A DNA stretch of 64,000 nucleotides. Origin: Brasenia schreberi (Eukaryota; Streptophyta; Magnoliopsida; Nymphaeales; Cabombaceae). The notes below the pieces were generated by a model. The model made no database searches and was not told the origin of the DNA. It was given only the letters and a program-made list of their open reading frames with translations. Positions 13,701 through 25,700 of this stretch are shown here, piece by piece (position 1 is the stretch's first letter; the number at the start of each line of letters is the position of its first letter). A program made the position numbers and the translations under genes. Where the stretch lies: positions 31,227,001 to 31,291,000 of the forward strand of contig JAYKKT010000090.1 in assembly GCA_036023115.1 (NCBI GenBank). Direction: 5' to 3'.

Positions 13701-16700
13701 GTTTGGAAACAATGGATCAAGTTTGAGCTTTATCCACTGCAGTCAACTCTTCTTGCATGACATCCTCCCATTCTGAAATGCCCTTCGCTTGATCGTAAAA
13801 CCTATGCTCTTTTACTTGTAAAAGGGTGGCAATCAAGTTTTTTCATTGAAGTCTAAAAAATTTATAAGATACAAAGTGTTGAGGAGGTTTTGAAATTCTA
13901 GGTTCTAATCATGAGGTGTTTTGTTCCTTAGGTCTTCTAGTGTAGTGCAGCAAAAAAGGGTCAAGAATATGTTGTGTGTCTTCGACATCATTCTCATCAT
14001 GTTGGATAACATCAAGATTGTCTTCAAGATCACTATCATTGGTTTCACTATCTTCTAAATTAAAAAAATCATATTAAAAAAATTCTTTATTATTTTCAAT
14101 AGAACTAGATTTATAATAATAGTTATCTTCAAGAAATTTCACATCCTTAGAAACATATAGTTTATCATTGATAGGGTCAAAACATCTATATCTCTTTTTG
14201 TCGATTCAATATCCAAGAAAAACACATTCAATAGCTCTAGGGGACAACTTATCATTTTTATGAGTATAAACAAATTATTTGCAATAAAAAACCCTTAGTC
14301 TTTCATAATAAGGAGAGAGATTATACAATTTTTCAAAATGAGAAATATTTTCAACACTGGTTTAAGGCATTCTATTAATGAGATATACGGCGGTAAGAGT
14401 AGATTCCCCCATAATAACTTAGGAATATTACTAGTAATTAAAAATGTTCTACAAGCTTCTATAATGTGCCTATGTTTTCTTTTTGCTAACCCATTTTGTT
14501 ATGGGGTTTTGGTGAAATATTTTTTATATACAATCTCATTTGTTTAAAAAAATTTGAAAATCCTTTGATAAGTATTTTTCTCTTGAGTTGGATCTAAAAA
14601 TCTTAATAGTAAAACCAAATTTATTCTTTGCCATATTATAAAAGATCAAATATTTTTGAAATACTTATGATTTATGTTTCAATAGATATATCCAAGTAAA
14701 GCGAGTAAAGTCATCTATAAAGATTACATAATATTGTACTCCTTTGGAAACAAGAGGGGTCAGTCCCTAAACATCGAATGTATTGATTCAAAAGATTTAC
14801 TTGTTACTAAAATTCTTTCACCAAAAGGTAGATAATGCATTTTTCCAACGATATATTCTTTACAATCAAAATTACGAATCTCATTGAAGAAAAATTACAT
14901 TGTCTATACATATTCAAATGTCCAAGTCATTTATACCAAAGAGTATTATTATGAACTACATTACAAGATTCAAAATTTGGCATAACTAAACTATCCATTT
15001 TGTATAATCCATTTTTTCTATGGCCTTGATGAATCACCTTCTTTGATTGGTGATCCTACCTACACAATTCTTAAATGAGAAAGTGACTATACAACCATTA
15101 TCACAAATCTGAGCAACTGAGAGAAGATTTAGATTCAACTTAGGTATAACACTTATATTTTGAATATTAAAATCTTTTTTTCAAAGTTCTCAATTTTTTT
15201 AATTTGAAGTTTCGTACTATCGATGGTAAAAACATGTTTTCCAAAGACATCTTGAGAATTTTTAAAAGATTTTTCACTATGGGTCATATGAAAAGAAGCA
15301 CCCGAGTCTAAGAATGAAGTCATACCTTCAGAAGTAGAGAGAGCATTTTCGGACATGCTTTCATTTTCTTTAAACATTTATTCTATGTAGACTTTGATGT
15401 TAGAGGGCAAGACTCTTCCATCCTTGTCTTCCACGACTCTCACATTTTCATATCTCTTTCGAAGAAGAGGACAAGTAATCTTGATGTGACCACTTTCCTT
15501 ACAATAGTGACATATCATGTCCTTATTTGGCCATTATACTGTAAGCATTTTGCTTGATCCATCACCTTTTTGTCTTTAGAAGTTTTTGATGTCAGGAGAC
15601 TTGTATGTCTTCATATTTGCTCCCAGCTTGGAAGCAAGGTTTCTTTTTCAACACTTATATTTTTTAATCTAGTTTCCTCTATAATTATATCGACAAAAAA
15701 TTTATCTCCCTTTAGTCTAAGTTTTTTATAAATTAAATTTGATCTAATATTTTTAAATTCATCCCTTAATCCACCCATAAATAAGAAGAAATATTGATTG
15801 TCTAATAACTCTTGAAATTCATCCATTTTTAAAAGTTTTCAAAATTTATCAAAACCACGAAGTTAAGTGAACAACTAAAAAAACTCATTGTGATACTCTC
15901 TAATGCTTAGGTTACCTTGCTTAAGCGTTATCATTCTTTCGATCAAATCTATTTAGAAAATGAAGTCATCTTGAGAATGAATCTTTTTCAAATGTTCTCA
16001 AGTTTCAAATGTATTTTCAAATATACTAATTCAATTTCTAAGTTTTTCATCAACATTTTTGTAAATTATCTAAATTATTTTTGCATTCATTTTTTCCTAA
16101 GTTTTCAAATCTTACTTGTGTTAAAGATAGTTAGATGTCATATGTTATAAGTCATTTAGGTGTAATGGGTCTTATAAGTGTTATTGTAATGTCGATATGC
16201 GTCTTTTTAAGTGTTATGTCTATTTAGTATTAATTAGTAGTGATTAGGGGTAGTTTAGGAATTCAAGTTAGAAGAGGTATAAGTAGGTAGATTAGAGTTA
16301 AGTCATATAATTGAAGTGTGGCTGGACGGCAGCACTAGGAGTGGCCGCACTCAACGATTTGGGGCAGATTGAAGGAATGCCTCCAATCTGCCGATTTTTG
16401 TAAGTTGTTTACTCTTAATGAATGCAATTATTTTGTAATGGTATCAGAGCCTATAAGACTAGAAATTTGGGTCTTTTTTTCTTGAGAAGATTCGTATTAT
16501 TCAAGGATAAAAGCATAATTTACAGAGGAAGTTCCTATTGGTGGTACAGAAGTGTATGCCATCATAATAGTACGTTATTAGGCACTATTGGCAGCCCCCC
16601 TCCTCACTCTTATATCGTGTGGATCAGATTGTGCATTGATAGGCACTATCGGCAGTCCTATTCATCTTCATATCGTGTGGATCAAATGTTTTTTAATGCC

Positions 16701-19700
16701 TGAAATAAAGTAGAGTTTATAAAGTGGGGCAGATTTAGTCGTTTCTTGGAAACAACTTTATTTGGGACATTATCTTTAGCTTTCTCACATAGATGTGATA
16801 TATGTGTTACTTTGCCATTCAGATCAAAGTGGAACATGATCTACATCATATTTGATTCTTTGTTTGGATAATATTAGAATCGATTTCTAAGATGTTTACT
16901 GTGAAGGAATTTTATTTGAAGTGGTATATATAAATGGAAAACAAAGGAAAAGGTGTTGAAAATTCATTCTTGACACCTGAACATATTATGAATGAAAAAG
17001 GAGAGAACTTTCAAATTACAACAACAAAGTTAGATGACAGGAATTTCTTAGAGTGGTCTAGGTTAGTGGAATTAGCTATCATAGCAAGGGGGAGATGGGC
17101 TCATCTTACGGGTCAAACACCAATTCCAGACATAAATGATGCACATTATTCTATTTGGAGAAGAGCGGATGCACTAATTTCTTCTTGGTTATTTCAGTCC
17201 ATGATTCCATCAATAGCAAAAACATTTATGTTTCTTGAATGAGCTTATGAAATCCAGTGTACAGTCTCTGAGGCCTATTCCAGGAAGAAGAATGTAGCAA
17301 AAGAATATGAGATTTTAGAAAGGATCAGAAACTGTAAACAGGGCTCTCGTTCTATCAGTGACTACTATGCAGATCTTAGAGGACTTTGGGATGAACTTTT
17401 ATATTATATTAATATCAAGTGCTCTTTATGTGACAACAACAACAACAACTAAGCCTTTATGTGTCATTGAAAGAAATGAAGAGATTGAAAAGAAAAAGGT
17501 ATTTGACTTATTGTTGGGTATAAACTCAAAATTTGAGTCAATAAAACTTAATATATTAGAAAGAGATGAATTACCTTCACTTGGGACAGTGTACTCATTA
17601 TTAATCAGGGAAGAAGATCGTAGAAATCTTGAGAAAAATAACATTACAGTTACAGACCAATATGCACTCCAAACAAGAGGAGATACTTCACCCTATCATG
17701 GAAGAGGAGGACATCAAGGTCGTGGTCGAGGACGTGGTAGATTTAATTCTCATGAGAAGGAAAAACTCGTATATTCACATTGTGGAAAATCAATGCATTC
17801 CAAAGAATATTATTGGGAATTACATAGCAAACCTGATCATTATAGAAACAGAAACTACTTTGCTCATGCTGCTGAGAATTCAACGTCCAATACAGATGGA
17901 ATCCAAGAAATTATTAAAAGAATAGAAGGTCTAGAGACAAGACTCCTTCTGAGGCTACAGTAGCACAAGCGACCCATTCGGCAAAGAGTAACTCCTCTTA
18001 TTCTAATTCAAAGATTTGGATTATTGATTCAGGTGCTAGATATCACATGGTAGGAGAATCATCATATTTTTCAGAGTACAGACTTCTTCAAAAAAGGGAG
18101 CCTATTAAGCTAGCAGATGGTTCCTACTCTTATATGGTTGAACAAGGAAGTGTACCCACATGTTTTTCAAACTTAAAATCAGTCTATCATGTTCCCAGTT
18201 TTCCAATAAATCTCCTTTCTGTCTGTTCTTTAACTTGTACTATGCAATGCAATATAACATTTACACCTACTGGTTGTGTATTTCAGGATCTGAAGAAGGG
18301 AAAAATCTTTGGTCATGGTAGACTTCAGAAGGGATTATACATTGTGGAAGATCATCTTCAACATAGAACTTCGTACAATGTTTCAGCAGCAACAGTTCAG
18401 GATATAGAAATTTGTCTTTGGCATTGTCGTCTTGGTTATTTACCTGTGTCAAAACTTCACTATGTTCCACCTCACCTTAGAGTCAAGCTCAATAAACCTC
18501 AACTTGAATGTGAAGTATGTCAACTTGGGAAACACCAAAGAGCTACTTATCCATTAAGTGACTCTAAGCGATCTCAACCTTTTGAGCTCCTACATTATGA
18601 TATATGGGGTCCTAGTCCAGTTACTTCATTGTTCGGTGAGAGATATTTTGTCTCTTTTATCGATGATTGTACTCGTCTTACAATTATTTACTTAATAAAA
18701 TCAAAATCTGAAGTTTCTTCTATCTTTTCAGTTATACATAAATTCATTCTTACCCAATTCAATGCTTCTGTGAAAGTTCTTCGTTCAAACAATGGGGGAG
18801 AGTATATTAGTAAGCAATTGGAAGAGTATCTATAAACTCATGGTATTATTCACCAAACTTCTTGCTCTTATACTCCTCAACAAAATGGAATTACAGAAAG
18901 GAAAAATCGTCATATTCTGGAGGTAGCCAGAACTCTATTACTCCAAAATAATGTTCCAAAATTCTATTGGGAAGAAGCTGTCCTTACTGTTGTTCACCTA
19001 ATCAATAAAATGCCCAGTATGGTTCTCAAGGGTGAAAGTCCTATGAAATGTCTTGATAAGAAATCAAAACTGTTTCATATAGTTTCGCGTATATTTGGTT
19101 GTACCTATTTTGTTCATGTTAATCTACCTAATCATGATAAACTTGATCCTAGGTCTGTAAAGTGTATCTTTCTTGGATATTCCAACTCCCAAAAGGGCTA
19201 TAAATGCTATGATCCCCGTGCTAAAAAACTATATGTATCCATCGATGTAACCTTTGCAGAATCCACTCCTTATTATATGCCTCAGGGGGAGTCCATTATT
19301 TCTTGGATATAGAAGTATTGTATTCTACTCAGGGTATCTTTCTAACTCAGAGATAGTATATCATAGACCTACTCCAAGAAACAAACATGCTTGATTGTAA
19401 ACCAAGTGATATCCCTATGGAAGTGAATGAGAAATTTTTTAGTGGCGATAGTGAAGAGTTCAGAGACATTCATAAATATCAGGCTTTTGTTGGCAAACTT
19501 ATATACTTGACTATTACTCGTCTAGACATTACTTATGCAGTTGGTATTGTGAGCAGATATATCCATTCTCCTACCAAGAATCATATGGATGCAGTGTATA
19601 GGATTCTCCAATATCTCAAATCAACATCTGGTATGGGTCTACTCTATTCGGAATCATTTAATTTGCACATTGAACTTTATTCTGATGCAGACTGGGCCGG

Positions 19701-22700
19701 ATCTCGTGATGATCGCAAATCAACTACTGGTTATGTTACTTTACTTGGTGGGAACCTTATATCTTGGAAGAGTAGAAAGCAAAAATGTTGTTGCTTTCGA
19801 TCGAGTCTGGAGAAAGCAGAGTATCGTATCTGTATGGCGTAATTACTACTTGACGAACTTTTGTAGCTAAAGCGATTTGCTTCCAAGTTGAAGATTTGTG
19901 AGCGTGAGCAGTATGGGAACTATGCTTGTGATAATCAATCAGGCTGCCTTACTATCTCTTCGAATCAAATCCGGTCTTTCATGAAAAAAGGACTAAGCAT
20001 ATAGAAATTGATTGTCACTTCATTAGAGAAAAAATATCTAATCAGAAATTCAAGTTGGAGTATGTTCAATCAGCAAAATAGAGGGCATATTTTTTTACTA
20101 AAGCTACGACTAGCAGACAACTCAACGACACTTTATCCAAGTTGGGTGTTCGAAATATCTTTTCACCCAATTTGAGGGGGAGTGTTAAAGATAGTTAGAT
20201 GTCATATGTTATAAGTCATTTAGGTGTAATGGGTCCTACAAGTGTTATTGTAATGTCGGTATGTGTCTTTTTAAGTGTTATGTCTATTTAGTATTAATTA
20301 GTAGTGATTAGGGGTAGTTTAGGAATTCAAGTTAAAAGAGGTATAAGTAGGTAGATTAGGGTTAAGTCATATAATTGAAGTGTGGTTGGACGGCAGCACT
20401 AGGAGTGGCCTCACTCAATGATTTGGGGCAGATTGGAGGAATGAATCCAATCTGCCAGTTTTTGTAAGTTGCTTACTCTTAATGTTGAAGCAGATAAGGC
20501 ACAAATCGTTAACATGTCAATCAAATCGTCAAGATACCAACACATCCAAATATGAATGTTCCAAGTCAAGAACACACAACTTGAGTCAAGAAGGAAACAA
20601 ATCCACAAGTCAAAAGGTTGTGTAAGACACCTTGATTTATTGATGAAGTGATGCTCTATTTATATAGTAATATGTACAACAAGTGAGAGAAGAGAGTAGT
20701 AAGGAGAGGGCCAACAACATTCAACTATTAGGGATTAGGTCTCCCCAACGGCTATATTAACTAGCCGTTGGGGAGCACTAGCCGTTGGGGAGCCCTGATC
20801 CCTAACGGCTAACTAGATGATCGGGGCCCTGATGACCCTAGCTATCTAGTACCTAAACATGGGTCGGGCCCTAGTGACCCACCCTATTACATGTTAACAC
20901 TTTTAACTCCATGATTTCGTTATCATTATCTTTAGTGATAATGATATCATCCACATAAACCACTAGGATGCAAATACCATTACATTTCCTTACAAACATA
21001 GTATTATGATATTATCACTTACATTTCTTGTAAATCCAAGATTGGTAACACCATCACTTAAATGTTCAAACCATGTTGTAGGTGATTGTTTCAGTTCATA
21101 TATGGCCTTAGTTTGCATACCCTGCCATCCATATATCCATCACACAATCCATGCGGTAAATCCATGTAAATTTCTTCATTCAGGTACCCTTAAAGAAATA
21201 CATTTTTAAGCCAAAGTTTTCACCCTTTATTAGCAACTATACTAATAATAACTTTGATGGTAGTCATTTTTTGCTACCGATACAAGTCTGTGTATAGTCT
21301 AAACTATAAGCTTGATTATAACCTTTTGCAACTAACCATGCTTTGTATCACTCAATACTGTCATCAACTCTATACTTGATAGTGTAGACTCACTTGAATC
21401 TCATTGATTTTCTACTATGATGTAGTTTCACAATCTCTCACGTGTTGTTTTTCTCCAAGGCTTGAATCTCAATTTCTATAGCTTCTTTTGAGTCTTTAGA
21501 GTCCTTGGACTCCTCATAGTTCTTTAGTATCTAGAAAAGATCAGAATTAAGAGCAAACATCTTCAAGTTGTTTGAAGTATCATGGTAAGAGATGTATTGG
21601 GATATAGGATAGGTGTAAGATCACTTTCCTTTTCTAAACGTAATGGGAACATCCAACTCATTGTTAGTGGGTAATGTGACAGATTGGTCTGGCACAAAAT
21701 CAACTAACTACATATCAGAGGGGAGATCCTCTTCTTGGGGCATGGTAGGATGCACAGTTTCTCTTGGAGTCTCCTTGTGCCTTTTTCTATACACTTGCAG
21801 TTCATGTGTATTCTAATTATCCGGTTCCAATACTTCTTGTTGTGGTTTAACCTCACTTCCTTCTAATCGAGGACTGATAGGCATGATGAATAAATTTGGG
21901 TTTTTTGTGAGTAGTTTCTCCCCCTTGCTATCATAGTAGGTGAAATCCTCAAAGAAAGTTACATCCATTCACACATGTACTCTCCTTCTATTGGAGTCAT
22001 AACAAACATATCCTCTTTGCGTAGAGGAATATCCGAGAAAGATACACTTGATGGCTTTTGAATCCAATTTATCTCTATGTTTGGAGTGATCATGAACATA
22101 ACAAATACACTCAAATATAGAGGAATATTAAACAATTTCTTGTTGGACATGAGTACCTCAAGTAAGATTCTTCCTTGTAGTATGGATGAGAGAGTTCTAT
22201 TTATAAGATAGATAGCCATTAAAACTACATCACCCCAAAATACCTTAGGAGTGTTACTTCCGATTAGTAGGGCTCTAGCTGTCTCTAAAATGTGACGATT
22301 TTTCTCTCTGACACTCTATTTTGATGAGGTGTATAAGCACATGTAGTCTCATGGATAATATCGTGATTTCTTAGATAATGTTTCAAGAAAGTTCCACTGA
22401 ATTCTCCACTTTTATTTAATCTAATACACTTAATAGAACACTAAAACTCAGTTGCCACAAATTTATGAAACATAGGAAATATATTTGAAATCTCATTTTT
22501 ATTTTTATTAAGTAAAGTATTGTGAATCTTGTACAATCATTCATAAAAGTAACAAAGTATCAATAGCCAGACATAACAACTACATGACTCGGACCCCACA
22601 CATCTGAGTGGAGAAGCTCAAATGGGTTTATTTTTCTAGACTCACTAATAGGAAAGCTAGCTCTATGATGCTTAGGTTTCTAACAAGTGTCACACTCAAG

Positions 22701-25700
22701 AGACATTACCCATATCTAAACTCAAATCAAGAACCACATTTTTCAATTTTTAAAAAGGAAGATGACCCCGTCTTTGATGCCAGAGTCTAATTTTTTTGAA
22801 ACTTACATCCACAATCCCTTTATTCGCGGTCATTCATGACTGAACTCCATCTAACATACATAGTCTACATTTTTCTCTACCATGCCCAAGGATCCTCCCT
22901 GTCCTCTGATCCTAAAAGACAACCAATTTCATTGAATGTAAGTAAATAATCTAATTCTTTAGTAATAGCATGAACATATAAAAGATTAGTAGGAAATTTA
23001 GGGACATATAATACCGAGGGAAGACTACCAATTGATGTTCTCACTTTTCCTTTTCCTTGGATATGAATGTGTAAATAATCAGCAAGTTTTATGCTATTGC
23101 CCGCTTTCATAAATTCATAAGAATTAAAAATATTCCTATTATCAACCATTTGACGAGTAGCTCCTGAATCAATAATCCAAGAAGTATAAGAAGATAAACA
23201 AGTAGAGTTTATAGCATTAAAGCTTGATACATGAACCAAGGAAGCTTGCAGGTCTAAAGTGAATTCTTGTCCCTCACAAGATTTACTAAGTCATGTAGTC
23301 TCTTTAATATGAAAGCATATTGTTCTTTGCATCCATTGTATTTGAGGAGCTTGCATGATAGGCTTTATTCTTGAGGTATGTTGGTTTTCCAATCAACTCC
23401 CAACATTGCACCTTAGTGTGTCTTGACTTCCCGCAGTAAGAGCACTTTAATAATTTGTCTTTCTCAACAGGACGTGAGGATCCACGGACCACGGCCACTC
23501 GTGGAGGCACCTCCTCTTCCATGACTCTGCCCAAGACTCACTGTTGGAGATAATTATTTGTTAGTATGAAGATTAGGTATTTAGTGTTAGAGTCTATGTC
23601 ATAGGTTAGTATATTTGAATGAGTCATACTTTGTCTCTTGTAATTCGGATCCTAATGGATCAGATTCTAGGATTGTGGGTTAATTAAGTAGTGATTAGTA
23701 CTAATTAAGGGCATATAAGTCTTTTGAGTTAGATTAGGATTATATAAACTGCTCTTGTAATTAGGGCTGCAACGTTGAATAAAAGAATGAAGGCTGGCGA
23801 CAACAAGGATAGACTGCACAACTGTTTTGTTTCTTATGGGTTGATTTTTTATTGTTTCTAGTCTTCGTTAAATTAAAGATTGTGGATGAAATCATTATGG
23901 TATCAGAGCTTTTTCTCAAGATTACAGCCACCGTGAAACACCTAATCGTAGATTACATGAGCCGCTGTTAAGAAGTAAGGTTGTTTCTTCAATCTATTTC
24001 ATTATTGGGTATTTTATAGAATCACGAAAACCCATAAAAAGGGAAAGAACTGCCTGGCTCATTGCGATAAAGGTATGCAGTAAGATTAGGTCAATCTAAC
24101 ATTGCAGAAAGTGTGGCAGGTCCACTGCGATAAGTTTATTAAGATTAAGTTTAATCTGCCATTGCTGAAAGTGTCAATCAGAATATAGTCTGTCGCAGGA
24201 TTATGTTGTGCAGACTGTGTAAACAAGTCTCTATTCAGTTTATTTAGGGAAATATTGTTCTTAAGAAGCAGAGGAAGGAGTCGTGATCAGCTGTTATGGA
24301 GTTGACTCATGGACAGAAGTTAATCGTTTTTCAGTTTAGTATCTAATTCTTGATCAGTTTTTAACTTGTTTTATTCAGAGTGTACCAGACTGCAGAACTT
24401 TATTTCTTCAAAACTCTCTTTGAAATTCCTGTGAGAAACTTTATATGAATGGAAGGAATTAAGATGGGCAATTCCAACGAAGAGAATTCTACTGACAAAG
24501 GTGAAGGTTTTCAAATAACAAATATGAAATTAGATGGGAAAAATTTTCTTCAGTGGGCCACATCTATAGAGTTAGTAGTAATGGCAAGGGAGAGATGGGA
24601 TTATTTGACAGGTGACATAGTACAACCTTCGATGAATGATCCTCTTTACGCACGATGGCATAGAGAAAATGTACTAGTTAGTGCTTGACTTCTTCAATCC
24701 ATGTCTCCATCGATTGCCAGTACATTCATGTTCTTAGAGACTGCTAAGGATATTTGGTTAGCAGTCCATGATGCTTATGCCTAGAGAAAAAATATCGCCA
24801 AGAAATATGATCTTATTGAGAAAATTAGAAGATGTAGACAGGAAGCCAGATCTGTCAGTGAATATTATGCAAAACTTAGAGGTTTCTAGGAAGAACTACA
24901 ACTGTATTCCAAGACAAAGTGTCAAAATTGCACCCAAGAGCGAAATGAAGAATATGAAGAGAGAAAAGTGTTTGATCTTTTGTGGGGTATTTCTTCAGAA
25001 TATGAAGCACTAAAAAGCAACATCCTTAGCAGAGAAGAACTACATTCCTTAAGCACAATTTATTCTCTTTTATTCTGGGAGGAAGATCGAAAACGCTTAG
25101 AGAAGGAGACAAAAATCAATACATAAACTACTGCATTTGTGGGCATGAATACATCAAGTTCTCCCTTTCGTGGTAGAGGGGGTTATGGACGTGGTAGAGG
25201 TAGATTTGGACTCACTCATGAAGAAAAACAAAACTAATTTGCTCCCATTGTGAAAAATCTCAACACACCAAGGAGACTTGCTGGGAATTGATTGGCAAAC
25301 CTCCTCATCCTCAGAATAGACCAAACAATGCTTATTTCACTAGTGATCAGAATAACAAACAGAACATGGAAAGTAGCGCAAATTCTTTGGCGGATATGAA
25401 GAAGGAGATAGAGTTGCTCAAGGCTCGATTGGTTGATTCACACAATGCATCTACATCATCCTCAAATAATGAGTCTGAGGCAACCATGGCATATCCTTTC
25501 TCATTCTTGATTAAGGATAATTTAAACATTTCTCAGTCTCAGATTTGGGTTATTGACTCTGGTACGACAGATCATATAGTGAGTAGAAGGGAAATATTTG
25601 ATAATTATGAGTTGACTAGTGAACAGGTTAATATTCGATTGGTAGATGGATCACACACACCTATAATGGGAAAAGGAAATATTACTACGTCTTTTGGTGT

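Larger units (their letters stand above)
16119..20484 (+). mobile_element. Copia-D: innermost element, inserted in Copia-B gag
   Basis: A plus-strand element with LTRs at 16119-16438 and 20183-20484, both beginning TGTTAAAGATAG. The primer site TGGTATCAGAGC follows at 16439-16450. The purine tract TTTGAGGGGGAG precedes the right LTR. The right LTR stops 18 bp short and fuses straight to the Copia-B 5' LTR, so no target duplication survives. Coding order is gag, protease, integrase; then a deletion at 19312-19330 joins the integrase end to the late RT, removing the YVDD catalytic box. RNase H follows. LTRs differ by about 5% by eye. Confidence 0.93.
13036..20899 (-). mobile_element. Copia-B: nested in Copia-A RT, itself holding Copia-D
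   Basis: A minus-strand element with LTRs at 13036-13469 and 20481-20899. A perfect CTTTT target duplication lies at 13031-13035 and 20900-20904. Splicing it out rejoins the Copia-A RT as [16 protein letters not shown] in frame. The 3' LTR is preceded on the minus strand by the purine tract CAGGAGGAG. Surviving domains are gag, zinc knuckle, protease, integrase and the first part of RT (ending near ARLIAK); the YVDD box and RNase H are deleted. Copia-D splits its gag, and its primer site and gag start are gone. LTRs differ by roughly one base in ten by eye, so it is old. Confidence 0.9.

Noticed and set aside
13036..20899. Reading B as a plus-strand element because its flanking repeats begin TGTT in that direction
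   Set aside because: The purine tract, gag-protease-integrase order and target duplication all fit the minus strand.
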